Source: Flavobacterium inviolabile | GTDB lineage: Bacteria > Bacteroidota > Bacteroidia > Flavobacteriales > Flavobacteriaceae | Length of the DNA: 64,000 nt | Assembly: GCF_013389455.1 (NCBI RefSeq) | Contig: NZ_CP058278.1 | Span: 2,542,001 to 2,606,000, forward strand | Reading direction: 5' to 3' | Part shown: positions 1-8,730 of the stretch, in pieces | Position numbering within the stretch: position 1 is the stretch's first letter | Layout: every line of letters starts with the position of its first letter | Made by a program: the position numbers and the translations under genes | The notes under the pieces: generated by a model | Told to the model about the DNA's origin: nothing | What the model saw: only the letters and a program-made list of their open reading frames with translations | Databases searched by the model: none

Positions 1-944
1 GCTCTTTTTTCCAGTAAATCATATTCGATTTTATCCGGTGTATCGCCCGGCTGGTGGTAATCTTCATGCACTCCGTTAAAGAAGAAAATCGCCGGAATTC
101 CGTGTTTTGCAAAGTTATAGTGATCGGAACGATAGTAGATTTTCTCCGGATCGTTGCGGTCGTTGTATTTATAGTCTAATAAAAGGTTGACATATTTTTT
201 ATTGGCTTCTTCGTTGATATTGTGCAAATCGGTACTCAAACGATCCGATCCGATAACGTACACATAATTACCATTGTCTTTATGTGCCGGATCACGTCGG
301 CCGATCATGTCGATATTGATATCGGCAATAGTATTTTTTAAAGGGAACAAAGGATGTTCGGAATAATATCTTGAACCGTGTAAACCGTGTTCTTCACCGG
401 TTACGTGTAAAAACAGTATCGAACGTTTTGGTCCGTGTCCGGCTTTTTTAGCATCCATAAACGCCTGAGCGATTTCTAACAGCGCAACAGTTCCGGAACC
501 GTCATCGTCTGCACCGTTATAGATCTCACCGTTTTTCATGCCCACATGGTCATAATGTGCCGAAATGACCAATACCTCATCCGGTTTTTCCGAACCTTCA
601 ATGTACGCCCAGATGTTTTCGGAATCGTTCAGCTTCGGACTGAAAGCACGAACCATAAATTCTGAGGGTACTTTCTGGTAAAAACTATCGGCTCCTTTGG
701 GATAGGAGATTCCCATTTTTTTATATTCCGAAATAATATATTCTCCGGCTTTCTTCTGTCCCGGTTCTCCCGTATTTCTTCCTTCCATTTCATCGGAAGC
801 AACGATATACAGGTGCTTTTTTAATTCTTCTTTATTGATTGTGCCAATGTATTTGGAAACATAATCTTTAGAAGATCCTTTTTGGGAAGAACAACTTCCC
901 ATAAATAAGGACAGTGCCAAACTGCAAAGAATTATTTTTTTCAT
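1..944 (-). CDS. M28-family zinc aminopeptidase lipoprotein, 3' end outside window
   Basis: The reading frame is open from the ATG at 944 to the left edge, so the C-terminus is missing (314 codons visible). The N-terminus is a lipoprotein signal with a Cys near residue 18, so the enzyme is expected to be membrane anchored outside the cytoplasm. Around residue 130 is an HYDHVG motif (zinc-binding His and Asp), followed by NGADDDGSG near 143-151 (bridging Asp) and TGEEHG near 182-187 (catalytic and ligand Glu). These are the ordered metal and catalytic motifs of M28 peptidases, which remove N-terminal residues from peptides. I infer a peptide-scavenging role; the exact substrate cannot be read from sequence. 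Confidence 0.9.
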   Translation of the reverse strand, partial: MKKIILCSLALSLFMGSCSSQKGSSKDYVSKYIGTINKEELKKHLYIVASDEMEGRNTGEPGQKKAGEYIISEYKKMGISYPKGADSFYQKVPSEFMVRAFSPKLNDSENIWAYIEGSEKPDEVLVISAHYDHVGMKNGEIYNGADDDGSGTVALLEIAQAFMDAKKAGHGPKRSILFLHVTGEEHGLHGSRYYSEHPLFPLKNTIADINIDMIGRRDPAHKDNGNYVYVIGSDRLSTDLHNINEEANKKYVNLLLDYKYNDRNDPEKIYYRSDHYNFAKHGIPAIFFFNGVHEDYHQPGDTPDKIEYDLLEKR

Positions 945-1065
945 GCTGTTATGATTGTGGTTTTAAATATGAGTAGTCTAAAATAACTTTTTGTTTCATT
1001 ATTTTCCGCGTTTTTTTCTACTTTTTTAAAAAGGATGTTAAAAAACGGTATTTTCGAAAAACAAT

Positions 1066-1728
1066 TTAGTCAAAACATTCCATTAGCAGCAGGTCACCTT
1101 CCTGATGCTCAATCGTTACGATGCCGTCCAGCACCACATGATTGCTGCTTCCGGTGCGGTAACCAATGGTCAGGCTATCGCCCTGCAATGGATAAAAAAG
1201 GTTTTTGGAATGGATACCGTTTACATTGCCGATAGGAATAAGGGAAATAATCGTATCGGCCGGGTACCATTTTTCAAATTTATTAGGTAACAGGAATATC
1301 TTTGAATGGTCATCGAGGATTACAATTTTTAACCGATTGCGGTACTGAACGATATTGGTAATATTCGTAATCGTGTGATCGGCTCTTTTGCCGGTTGCCC
1401 AAACGACGTTTACGGCAGGAATTTTTCGTTCGATAAGGTAATCGAAAGCCTTTTCCAGATCGGTTTTTTCCTGATCCGGCGTGTGGACAATCTCGATGGG
1501 ATATTGGGTCTGCTTATAGTATTCGGTATCAAAATCACGGTCAAAATCTCCCAGCAATACATCCACCTTAATACCCAGCTTTGCCACGCGCTCCATAGCC
1601 GAATCCAGAACAATTACCAAAGGCGACCATTCTAATAGCTGTCCCAGTAATTCTGCATCACAGGGTGCTCCGTTGGCAATTATTAAAGCGGGTTCCTGAT
1701 CATCGCGGACAATATGGTGTGAAGACAT
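1066..1728 (-). CDS. Thiamine pyrophosphokinase
   Basis: Predicted to transfer pyrophosphate from ATP to thiamine, giving thiamine diphosphate in the cytoplasm. The protein (220 residues from this start) has LLGDFD near residues 58-63, a TDLEKA motif in the middle and GKRADHTITNI in the C-terminal half, which match the GDxD, TDxxKA and GxRxDHxxxN elements of the family. The usual ADGGA segment is LDSA here, a divergence. An upstream in-frame ATG at 1752 would lengthen the protein by eight residues (Lys/Arg rich). I prefer 1728 because a TAnnTTTG promoter element lies at 1750-1757, placing transcription start downstream of that ATG. Confidence 0.88.
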   Translation of the reverse strand: MSSHHIVRDDQEPALIIANGAPCDAELLGQLLEWSPLVIVLDSAMERVAKLGIKVDVLLGDFDRDFDTEYYKQTQYPIEIVHTPDQEKTDLEKAFDYLIERKIPAVNVVWATGKRADHTITNITNIVQYRNRLKIVILDDHSKIFLLPNKFEKWYPADTIISLIPIGNVNGIHSKNLFYPLQGDSLTIGYRTGSSNHVVLDGIVTIEHQEGDLLLMECFD

Positions 1729-1749
1729 TTTCTTTCTTTTGGATTCGTT

Positions 1750-1776
1750 CAAAAGTAAGGAATGATTTTAAAACAA
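1750..1776 (-). promoter_or_regulatory. Promoter for thiamine pyrophosphokinase gene
   Basis: On the minus strand, TTG (1774-1776) and TACTTTTG (1750-1757) are separated by 16 bases, close to the Bacteroidota TTG/TAnnTTTG arrangement. It overlaps the flank of the preceding terminator and decides the start codon at 1728. Confidence 0.55.
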
Positions 1777-1804
1777 AAAAGACAACTTTTAAAAGTTGTC
1801 TTTT
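1777..1804 (-). terminator. Terminator after the DUF4249 gene
   Basis: AAAGACAACTTTT (about 1778-1790) is directly followed by its reverse complement AAAAGTTGTCTTT (1791-1803). Read on the minus strand, the stem is followed by a T-rich run. It lies directly after the DUF4249 stop codon. Confidence 0.75.
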
Positions 1805-1809
1805 CAGGT

Positions 1810-2634
1810 TTATTCTACCGTATAATCCAGTTCGGATACTTCCGAGAGGCTGAAATAGCCTAGCGGATAATTAGTCAGGTTGTTCTGGTTGATCACGTTT
1901 CCGCGAACGGTTGCCGGTGGTGTCTGAAACGGACCGCCGCCACCGCCGTTGGCAACACTGATTAAAATGCTCATATAGTTGAAATACTGTTTTGAAATAC
2001 CCATCAGGCGGATATTAACATTGTCATTCGCTACCATATCTTCATGTATGTACAGGTCGAAAGTTCTGTTTCCCTGAACGAAACGGTCGTCGGAAACATC
2101 AAATTTTGCCAAAGTGCTGTTGCGTATATAACGGAATAAATAATAGTTGTCTTCATTTGCCGGATCATCGTAAAATGTTTTCAGCTCGATATCTTTCCCG
2201 GTAAAACCGCCATTGTTATTCTGTTCCACATATAAAATGTCGGATACGCCTTTTAGCTTTTCGGTGGCTTTATAGGTCACGCCCTGTGAAACAATGGTCA
2301 GCGTATAGGTTTCGTTAATAACCGGCTGGAAGTTGTTACAGATGTATTCCCCGGTACCGCTCACGGTTTCGATAAAATCAAAAACGGTATTGGCACTGTT
2401 GGTAATATAAACCGTAGCCCCGGATACTTTCGGGATGGTATTGCTGTAATAATCGGTAGTAGTGGTCAGCGTGATTTTCTGAACGTCACCCGGAGTACCT
2501 TTAATCCAGTTAATGGCTGCATCTACCACCAGGCGCGGCGGTGCCGTATCCAGTTTTACATCCACGACATCTTCACAGCTGCTGCTCAGTGCGCAGATAA
2601 AAAGTACCGATAAATATTTGAATATTGTTTTCAT
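1810..2634 (-). CDS. DUF4249 family lipoprotein
   Basis: A 274-residue protein with a lipoprotein signal ending in SSSC (Cys about residue 20), so it is expected at the outer membrane. The remainder looks like a beta-rich secreted protein with an early Ig-like/Fn3-like section and no catalytic motif. The DUF4249 assignment rests on its overall pattern, including the VVDVKLDTAPPRLVVDA start, and on its position 34 bases downstream of a TonB receptor, which is the usual arrangement. By analogy with SusD-like partners it may cap or assist the receptor, but that role is inference. Its substrate is unknown. Confidence 0.8.
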   Translation of the reverse strand: MKTIFKYLSVLFICALSSSCEDVVDVKLDTAPPRLVVDAAINWIKGTPGDVQKITLTTTTDYYSNTIPKVSGATVYITNSANTVFDFIETVSGTGEYICNNFQPVINETYTLTIVSQGVTYKATEKLKGVSDILYVEQNNNGGFTGKDIELKTFYDDPANEDNYYLFRYIRNSTLAKFDVSDDRFVQGNRTFDLYIHEDMVANDNVNIRLMGISKQYFNYMSILISVANGGGGGPFQTPPATVRGNVINQNNLTNYPLGYFSLSEVSELDYTVE

Positions 2635-2668
2635 GATCTGATTCTTTTATAATGTCTTAATAATCAAT

Positions 2669-5038
2669 TTAGAATTTAAAGTTGTACGTTACGGATGGCA
2701 CCATTCCAAAAATGGATAGTCGTAAGGCTTCATTTCGTCCGGTATCTTCATTTTGACGGAAGGAAATGGAAGCGGCATTTTTACGGCTGTAAAGGTTGTA
2801 AATACTGAAAACCCATTCTCCCTGCCAGCCTTTTTTCTTATCCGGTTTTGGTACATAGGTAGCCGAAACATCCAGGTGGTGATACAACGGCAGACTGTTG
2901 TCGTTTCTTCCGCCATAGCTTGGCACGGAAATTCCCTGATATTGGTACTGACCGTTCGGGTAGGTTACCGGCTGTCCGGATTGTAACGCAAAGATTCCTC
3001 CAAAAGTCCATTTTTCATTATAGGCATAACTTCCCGTTACCGATAAATTATGGGTTTTGTCATAACCGGTACGGTACCAGTCACTGTTGTTGATCCCCAA
3101 TTCGTCCGGTGTTCTTCCCGGTGTCTGCTGTTCCGATCGGGATAGGGTATAGGAAACCCATCCGGTTAATTTTCCGGTATTTTTGCGAAGCAGAACTTCT
3201 AAACCGTAAGCACGGGCACGTCCGGGTAAGATAACCTGCTCAATGGCATTATTCGCAATTAAGTCGGCACCGTCAATGTAGTCCACACGGTTTTTGATTT
3301 TCTTATAGAACGTTTCTAATTCCAGGGAATATTTGTCGTCACTGAAATTTTTAAAGTACCCCACAGCAAACTGATCCAGAATTTGCGGTTTCAGGAAATT
3401 ATCACTTGGTGCCCAGACATCCAGTGGTGTTGGCGAAGCCGTATTGGAAATCAGGTGCAGGTACTGGCTCATACGGTTGTAACTCGCTTTTACCGACTGA
3501 TCGTCGTTTAAAGCATAGGCAACCGATAAACGCGGTTCAAGATTGTTAAAGCTGGCAATGGTTTTATTGCTTCCGTAATATTCTGTTCCGATAGGCGTAG
3601 CTTTTTCATAGATTTTAATATCGTTGTTAAAAACTACAGCCTGGTCGTTTTGATATTTGTTAATGGTCTGTGCTCCCAATCTGTAAAACATGGAGTAACG
3701 CAAACCATAATTAATGGAAAGGTTTTCGGTTACTTTTTGTTCGGCATCGATATATAAGGAAGGCTCAAAAGCATATTTTTTATCCAATTGATCCGCATTG
3801 ATACCGGAATTCGGTTTATTCGGTTTAATGGTTCCCGGATTAAAGTCATAATAAATGGTATTCAATCCGTAGCTTAACTGCATTTTATCGGAAACGTAGT
3901 GTTTCAGATCATATTTGAAATTGTAGTTCTTAATACCGGAATCCCAGTTAAAGCCTGCAAAATCAAGTGTTAAACCATAATAATAGTCACTGTAAATCAG
4001 GGACATATTGGAGAATAACTTGTTTGAAAACAGGTGGTTCCATCTTAAGTTCACAACGGTATTACCGTAGGTGTTTTCAAAGCTGTCGTTCAGGCTGAAC
4101 ACATCACGGCCAAAATAGCCGGACAGGTAAAGGTTGTTGTTGTCGTTTAATTTGTAGCTCAGTTTGGTATTCAGATCATAAAAGTAAGCCGAGTTTTTGT
4201 TGTCGGTTAATTTCAGGAACAAATGCGCATACGAGCTTCTTCCGGCAACAAGAAAAGAACCTTTGTCTTTAGAAATAGGGCCTTCGGCAAGTAAACGGCT
4301 CGAAATCAGACCGATTCCGCCATTCATGTGAAACTCCTTACTGTTTCCTTCTTTCTGGTAAATGTCCAGTACGGAAGACAAGCGGCCTCCGAAACGCGCC
4401 GGAATACCGCCTTTATACAGCTTTAAATCCTTTATCGCATCGGAGTTAAAAACGGAAAAGAATCCGAAAAGGTGGGAAGAATTGTAAATGGTAGCTTCAT
4501 CCAGTAAAATCAGGTTCTGATCGGCAGCACCGCCACGAACGTTAAATCCGGACGCCCCTTCACCGGCATTGGTTACACCGGGCAGGGTTAGTATGGACTT
4601 CAATACGTCTGTTTCCCCTAAAACAACCGGCATTTTTTTGATCTCCTTGATCGTGAGTTTGTTCACACTCATTTCCGGACGCCGGATATCGACTTTCTTC
4701 TTGTTTTCGGTAATCACGACTTCCTGCAGATCCTGTGAATTTTCGCCCAGTGAAAAGTTTTTCCGGGTGTTCTGATTCAGATCTATTGTCTGTTCGATAC
4801 TCTGGTAGCCGATGTAATTAATCTGAACGTTGTAGGTTCCTTTGGGAACGGTAATGGAATAAAATCCATATTCGTTTGTAGTTGTACCGGTTTGCAGGCT
4901 TTTGATGTAGATAGTAACACCAATAAGTGTTTCGTTGTTCCTGGTATCCGAAATGGTACCGCTTAAGGTCACTTTCTCCTGAGAAAACAGATAACTCGTG
5001 GAGAGTAGCAGTAGGCTGATAATAATTTTAATGTTCAT
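2669..5038 (-). CDS. TonB-dependent outer-membrane receptor with carboxypeptidase-like regulatory N-terminus
   Basis: A 789-residue outer-membrane protein. After a signal peptide cleaved near residue 19 comes a carboxypeptidase-regulatory-like beta domain (about 20-110), then a plug domain (about 120-230, with NVRGGAADQNLILLDEA) and a long beta-barrel ending in Phe (VTYNFKF), as expected for BAM-dependent insertion. It forms an operon with the downstream DUF4249 lipoprotein, a common flavobacterial pair. A divergent LytS/LytTR sensor pair lies just upstream and may control it, although nothing in the sequence proves this. The family imports large or scarce nutrients; the ligand cannot be predicted. 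Confidence 0.92.
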   Translation of the reverse strand: MNIKIIISLLLLSTSYLFSQEKVTLSGTISDTRNNETLIGVTIYIKSLQTGTTTNEYGFYSITVPKGTYNVQINYIGYQSIEQTIDLNQNTRKNFSLGENSQDLQEVVITENKKKVDIRRPEMSVNKLTIKEIKKMPVVLGETDVLKSILTLPGVTNAGEGASGFNVRGGAADQNLILLDEATIYNSSHLFGFFSVFNSDAIKDLKLYKGGIPARFGGRLSSVLDIYQKEGNSKEFHMNGGIGLISSRLLAEGPISKDKGSFLVAGRSSYAHLFLKLTDNKNSAYFYDLNTKLSYKLNDNNNLYLSGYFGRDVFSLNDSFENTYGNTVVNLRWNHLFSNKLFSNMSLIYSDYYYGLTLDFAGFNWDSGIKNYNFKYDLKHYVSDKMQLSYGLNTIYYDFNPGTIKPNKPNSGINADQLDKKYAFEPSLYIDAEQKVTENLSINYGLRYSMFYRLGAQTINKYQNDQAVVFNNDIKIYEKATPIGTEYYGSNKTIASFNNLEPRLSVAYALNDDQSVKASYNRMSQYLHLISNTASPTPLDVWAPSDNFLKPQILDQFAVGYFKNFSDDKYSLELETFYKKIKNRVDYIDGADLIANNAIEQVILPGRARAYGLEVLLRKNTGKLTGWVSYTLSRSEQQTPGRTPDELGINNSDWYRTGYDKTHNLSVTGSYAYNEKWTFGGIFALQSGQPVTYPNGQYQYQGISVPSYGGRNDNSLPLYHHLDVSATYVPKPDKKKGWQGEWVFSIYNLYSRKNAASISFRQNEDTGRNEALRLSIFGMVPSVTYNFKF

Positions 5039-5085
5039 TTTTTGTAACTTTCGTTTTTTGATAGTGTTGATGATTAAAACTTTTG

Positions 5086-5093
5086 CAAAGATA
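5086..5093 (-). promoter_or_regulatory. -7 element for the TonB receptor operon
   Basis: TATCTTTG on the minus strand matches TAnnTTTG exactly, about 48 bases before the receptor ATG. No clear TTG was seen at the matching -33 distance. Confidence 0.5.
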
Positions 5094-5179
5094 TTCTGTG
5101 AAGGAAAAATTAAGTTAAAATTTATTTAAAATATTGATTTATTATACAAATGGCGTTGGTATAAAAAACAACCTCTAAT

Positions 5180-5211
5180 TTGCTGAAAGCATTTTGATTA
5201 CTTTAAATTTG
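5180..5211 (+). promoter_or_regulatory. Promoter of the LytS-type kinase gene, apparently leaderless
   Basis: TTG (5180-5182), 21 bases, then TAAATTTG (5204-5211) matches the Bacteroidota promoter form. The ATG follows only five bases after the -7 element, so transcription would begin at or very near the start codon. Confidence 0.65.
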
Positions 5212-5216
5212 CCCCC

Positions 5217-6221
5217 ATGAGACCACGCCTTACTTATGAGAACTTCTGGGTTCGAAATACCACTTTTTACCTACTGCTTTTTTTCCTTTTTTTCTTTAAC
5301 GAATACGTCGAAAAGAAACCGGAAAAGACTTCAGAAAGAATTCTGGTCGAACTAATCGTAATATTATCAGCCATTTATTCGGCTGTGCTCTTTAGTAACG
5401 TAATTCTTGTAAGAAAATTTCTTTTGGAGAAGAAATATTTTACTTTTTTTAGGTTTTTCCTTGCTTTCTGGTGCTTTTACATTATTGTTCAGGTAACTTT
5501 TATGCGGTATATGGGGGAGTTTACCTCTCTTTTTAATGAGATATTGGGAACACTTTTTATGGTTTTTATCGGTTCCGGTATTTATTTTATCCATTTATGG
5601 GTCATACAAAATGTTTTCAGGACACAGAAAAAGCTTTTAAACTCACAGGCAGAGCTCACTTTTTTAAAGCAGCAGCTCAACCCGCACTTTTTACTCAATG
5701 CAATGAACAACCTGTATGGCGACGCACTGGCCGAACCGGAAACGGTTGCCGATAAGATATTAAAGCTTTCCGGCTTGCTGCGCTACCAGATTGAAGCTAC
5801 CAAAAAAGAATATGTTTCCCTGACGGAAGAAATTGATTTTGTAAACAAATACATTGGTTATCACCAGTATAAAAGCCACAATTTAAAAGTAACACAGGAG
5901 TGGCAAGGAAGCTATGAGGATTTTTATATCCTGCCGCTGGTTTTCATGACGCTGATTGAAAATGCGGTTAAGTTTTCACTGGAATGCGAAAGCCCTTATG
6001 TGGACATAAACTGGAGCTTTAAGGACGACCACCTTATTTTTACCATTGAGAACAATTGTTTGAAAGAAGGTTCGTTTTTAGAGAGTACCGGCCTCGGACT
6101 GGAAAACCTGAGAAGGAGGCTGATCGTATCGTTCGTGAAGCATAAAATTACTATTGATAAGGATATTAGCGGAATTTTTAAATTAGAATTACAATTATGG
6201 AAGTTAAATATAAATGCTTAG
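5217..6221 (+). CDS. LytS/YehU-type sensor histidine kinase
   Basis: A 334-residue membrane kinase. Residues 1-130 hold about four hydrophobic membrane segments. Next comes the His_kinase box QQLNPHFLLNAMNNLY, with the phosphorylated His near residue 157, and then a GHKL ATPase domain with LIENAVKFS and a GLGLENL G-box. It overlaps the following response-regulator gene by 25 bases, so the two are translated together and form a two-component pair. There is no recognised extracellular ligand domain, so the signal is unknown. The start lies directly after the -7 promoter element; no alternative in-frame Met exists before the second half of the membrane region. Confidence 0.92.
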   Translation: MRPRLTYENFWVRNTTFYLLLFFLFFFNEYVEKKPEKTSERILVELIVILSAIYSAVLFSNVILVRKFLLEKKYFTFFRFFLAFWCFYIIVQVTFMRYMGEFTSLFNEILGTLFMVFIGSGIYFIHLWVIQNVFRTQKKLLNSQAELTFLKQQLNPHFLLNAMNNLYGDALAEPETVADKILKLSGLLRYQIEATKKEYVSLTEEIDFVNKYIGYHQYKSHNLKVTQEWQGSYEDFYILPLVFMTLIENAVKFSLECESPYVDINWSFKDDHLIFTIENNCLKEGSFLESTGLGLENLRRRLIVSFVKHKITIDKDISGIFKLELQLWKLNINA

Positions 6222-6889
6222 TTGTTGATGACGAAAAGCCAGCTCACAAGGTCATCAGGTCGCATATTTCGCATTGTAAGGAACTGGAATATTGTGATAG
6301 TGCCTATAATGGGAATGAGGCAATGAATTTCATCAGGAAGCAGGAGTACGATATCATCTTTTTGGATATCAACATGCCTTTGGTGAGTGGTATCGAGCTG
6401 ATGGAAACAATGCCGCAGCGGCCGGTTACGATTGTTACCACTGCCTATTCCGATTTTGCCCTGAAATCGTACCAGCATGATGCTGTGGATTATCTGCTAA
6501 AACCGATTTCGCTGTCGCTTTTTATGAAAGCAGTAGCAAAAGCCAAATTGTTTTGTGAAGCCCGGAACAGTAAAAACACCATTAAAAGCAACATACAGCT
6601 AAAGGTAAACGGAGAAATGATGGACGTGCTTTTAGACGATATTGTCTGTATTGAAAGTGTGGGCAATTACCTCAAAATATACCTTCAGTCCGGTGTGATT
6701 CCGGTGGTGGTTTACGGTAGTCTGATCGAAATCAAAGAAAATCTGGATGAGAATTTTATCCAGGTACACCGTTCACACATTGTAAACAGAAGCCACATGC
6801 ACGGCAATACCAAACACAACCTGACCTTAACCGATGACAGAATAGTACCCATAGGGAGAAAATACCAGATTTTGATTGACAATGCTTAG
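6197..6889 (+). CDS. LytTR-family response regulator
   Basis: A 230-residue regulator. The receiver domain (about 5-120) has the acidic pair DDE near residues 11-13, the phospho-acceptor Asp near 57 (IIFLDINMP) and the conserved Lys in YLLKPIS. The LytTR DNA-binding domain spans about 132-228 (DIVCIESVGNYLKIYL; VHRSHIVNRSH). LytTR proteins bind short direct repeats upstream of their targets. It overlaps the kinase gene in a different frame, which implies translational coupling. Its targets may include the divergent TonB receptor operon or the downstream TPR genes; this is inferred from position only. Confidence 0.93.
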   Translation: MEVKYKCLVVDDEKPAHKVIRSHISHCKELEYCDSAYNGNEAMNFIRKQEYDIIFLDINMPLVSGIELMETMPQRPVTIVTTAYSDFALKSYQHDAVDYLLKPISLSLFMKAVAKAKLFCEARNSKNTIKSNIQLKVNGEMMDVLLDDIVCIESVGNYLKIYLQSGVIPVVVYGSLIEIKENLDENFIQVHRSHIVNRSHMHGNTKHNLTLTDDRIVPIGRKYQILIDNA

Positions 6890-6917
6890 TACATTGTTGT
6901 CCGGTTTCCTTTCAGCA

Positions 6918-6941
6918 AACAGCCGTATGGCTGTTTTTTTT
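6918..6941 (+). terminator. Intrinsic terminator after the LytTR gene
   Basis: AACAGCC-GTAT-GGCTGTT hairpin followed by a run of eight T residues, 29 bases after the response-regulator stop codon. Confidence 0.85.
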
Positions 6942-7073
6942 ATTAAGAATAGGTTTACACTGCTTAAAAACATCCTTTTCTGCCTGTTTTTTGTGTTACA
7001 TTTTTGTGATATTTTACCATTAAGTTTTAAAAAAACAATATCTGCGTTATATTGTTTTAACCGTCAAAGCCTA

Positions 7074-7103
7074 TTGCCATTGTTCACATAATCGGTACAT
7101 TTG
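7074..7103 (+). promoter_or_regulatory. Promoter of the TPR/AraC regulator gene
   Basis: TTG (7074-7076), 19 bases, TACATTTG (7096-7103): an exact match to the Bacteroidota promoter form. The predicted transcript start (about 7107-7110) favours the ATG at 7134 over that at 7110. Confidence 0.75.
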
Positions 7104-7133
7104 TAACTCATGTATAATAAGGGAAAAGAGCAA

Positions 7134-8723
7134 ATGAAGTATAGCAATGTTCAATTTTATTATGTAATGCTACTCATTTTTACATTAGGATTACCATACC
7201 ATTCTATTGTAGCACAAACTATGTCTAAACAGGAACTTTTGTTTAGAGAATCGGAAGAGTTGATCTATTCAAAACCCAACGAGGCTTTGAAAGTGGGACT
7301 GCACCTGCTCAAGCGTGTAACGTCCAGTAAAGAAAAGGCTAAAGTCAACTTCTTACTGGCAAGGATTTATGAGGTGAAAGGTGACTATAACAATGCGCTG
7401 ACCTATTTGTTTGAAGCAGACAGGAATCCTTTTGACCTGGATAACAGGGATATGATTGAGGTTCCGGTAACCAAATCGATAATTTTAAGAGCGTTATATT
7501 TTGACGACCAATCCAAAAAATATTTTGATGTAGCCGAAAAACAGGCTTTAAAGATCAGTGACCGGAACGATAAAGCCTATGCAAAATCCTTACTGACGCT
7601 GGATAAATCCCTGATGTACCTGGATCGGGAAAAATATGAAGAAGCAGCACAGTTTATTGAAAAGCAGGGCGTTTCTTTTGAAAATACCATACGGGAATTT
7701 CCAACGATGTACCTGTGGTTTATGATCACCAAAGGAAGAGCATACTGCGGCTTAAATGATTACGAAAAAGGCCGTTTTTACTTTGAGAAGGTACTGGATT
7801 TATTAAAGAAGACAAGCATCAAAAACGATTATGCCGAAGTATACGCTTTAAGCGGAATTGCCTCTGTTTATTTTCATCAGAAAGACCACCAGAAAGCCCT
7901 TAAAGCCCTTTTGAGTGCCGGGCAGAAAGCCCAGCCGTTTGAAAATGTATACTTAACGGAAAGCATCAACAAACAGATAGCGATTAATTACCTGGCGCTG
8001 AATGATAAAACGAATTATAAGTTTTACAATACCAATTTTCTGAAAGCCAATGCCGAAGTGGAAACGATAGAACAGGAATCGGTAAATACGGCTTATAACC
8101 TGATCACACAGGATTATGAAAACATTTATAAGGTTAAAAAACAATGGTATAGCACGGTATTCTATATTGCGTTAGGACTGACATTTGTGGTCATACTCGT
8201 TTGCGGTTTGTTCTGGTTTAAATTTCAGTGGAAAAAGAAAAGACTGAAAGAGATTATCAACTACCTGGAAATTACCCGTAATAACCTGATTATCCGCTTT
8301 ACCGAAAAGAAAGAGGTTAAAGAAGTCAGTAAAAAGAGCAATATTCCGCTGGAAACGGAACAGGCTTTGCTAAACAAGCTAAAGCGCTTTGAAAGTTCAA
8401 CGAAGTTTACCAATAACGATATGTCGCTGGCCGTACTGGCAGGACAGTTTGAAACCAATACAAAATACCTATCGGAAATAATCAACAAGCACTATGATGT
8501 AAATTTCAATACGTATATCAACAAACTGCGGATCAACTATATCGTGGAAAAACTAAAATCCGACCCCAATTTCAGAAACTATAAGATCAGTTACCTGGCC
8601 GAAAACAGTGGCTTTTCGTCCCATAGCAGCTTTGCTACCGTATTTAAATCGATAACCGGAATTGCACCGATAACGTTTATTGAGCTTTTAAAAAGCGAAA
8701 TGGAAGTTAGTAATTCACAATAG
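7134..8723 (+). CDS. TPR transmembrane regulator with C-terminal AraC-type HTH
   Basis: A 529-residue protein from this start. It begins with a signal peptide (MKYSNVQF...VAQ), followed by an all-helical periplasmic TPR array (about 30-330), one transmembrane segment (about 342-365, near TVFYIALGLTFVVILVCGLF) and a cytoplasmic AraC-type helix-turn-helix (about 430-525, with LSEIINKHYDVNFNTYINKLRI and GFSSHSSFATVFKSITG). This layout is common in flavobacteria and resembles a one-component membrane sensor: the outside TPR part senses and the inside part binds DNA. An ATG at 7110 would add eight residues but falls on the predicted transcript start. A shorter paralogue follows after seven bases. 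Confidence 0.88.
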   Translation: MKYSNVQFYYVMLLIFTLGLPYHSIVAQTMSKQELLFRESEELIYSKPNEALKVGLHLLKRVTSSKEKAKVNFLLARIYEVKGDYNNALTYLFEADRNPFDLDNRDMIEVPVTKSIILRALYFDDQSKKYFDVAEKQALKISDRNDKAYAKSLLTLDKSLMYLDREKYEEAAQFIEKQGVSFENTIREFPTMYLWFMITKGRAYCGLNDYEKGRFYFEKVLDLLKKTSIKNDYAEVYALSGIASVYFHQKDHQKALKALLSAGQKAQPFENVYLTESINKQIAINYLALNDKTNYKFYNTNFLKANAEVETIEQESVNTAYNLITQDYENIYKVKKQWYSTVFYIALGLTFVVILVCGLFWFKFQWKKKRLKEIINYLEITRNNLIIRFTEKKEVKEVSKKSNIPLETEQALLNKLKRFESSTKFTNNDMSLAVLAGQFETNTKYLSEIINKHYDVNFNTYINKLRINYIVEKLKSDPNFRNYKISYLAENSGFSSHSSFATVFKSITGIAPITFIELLKSEMEVSNSQ

Positions 8724-8730
8724 TACCGCT

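Noticed and set aside
6876..7091. 71-residue plus-strand frame after the LytTR gene
   Set aside because: It runs through a strong intrinsic terminator and low-complexity T-rich sequence, overlaps the end of the response regulator, and has no family features.
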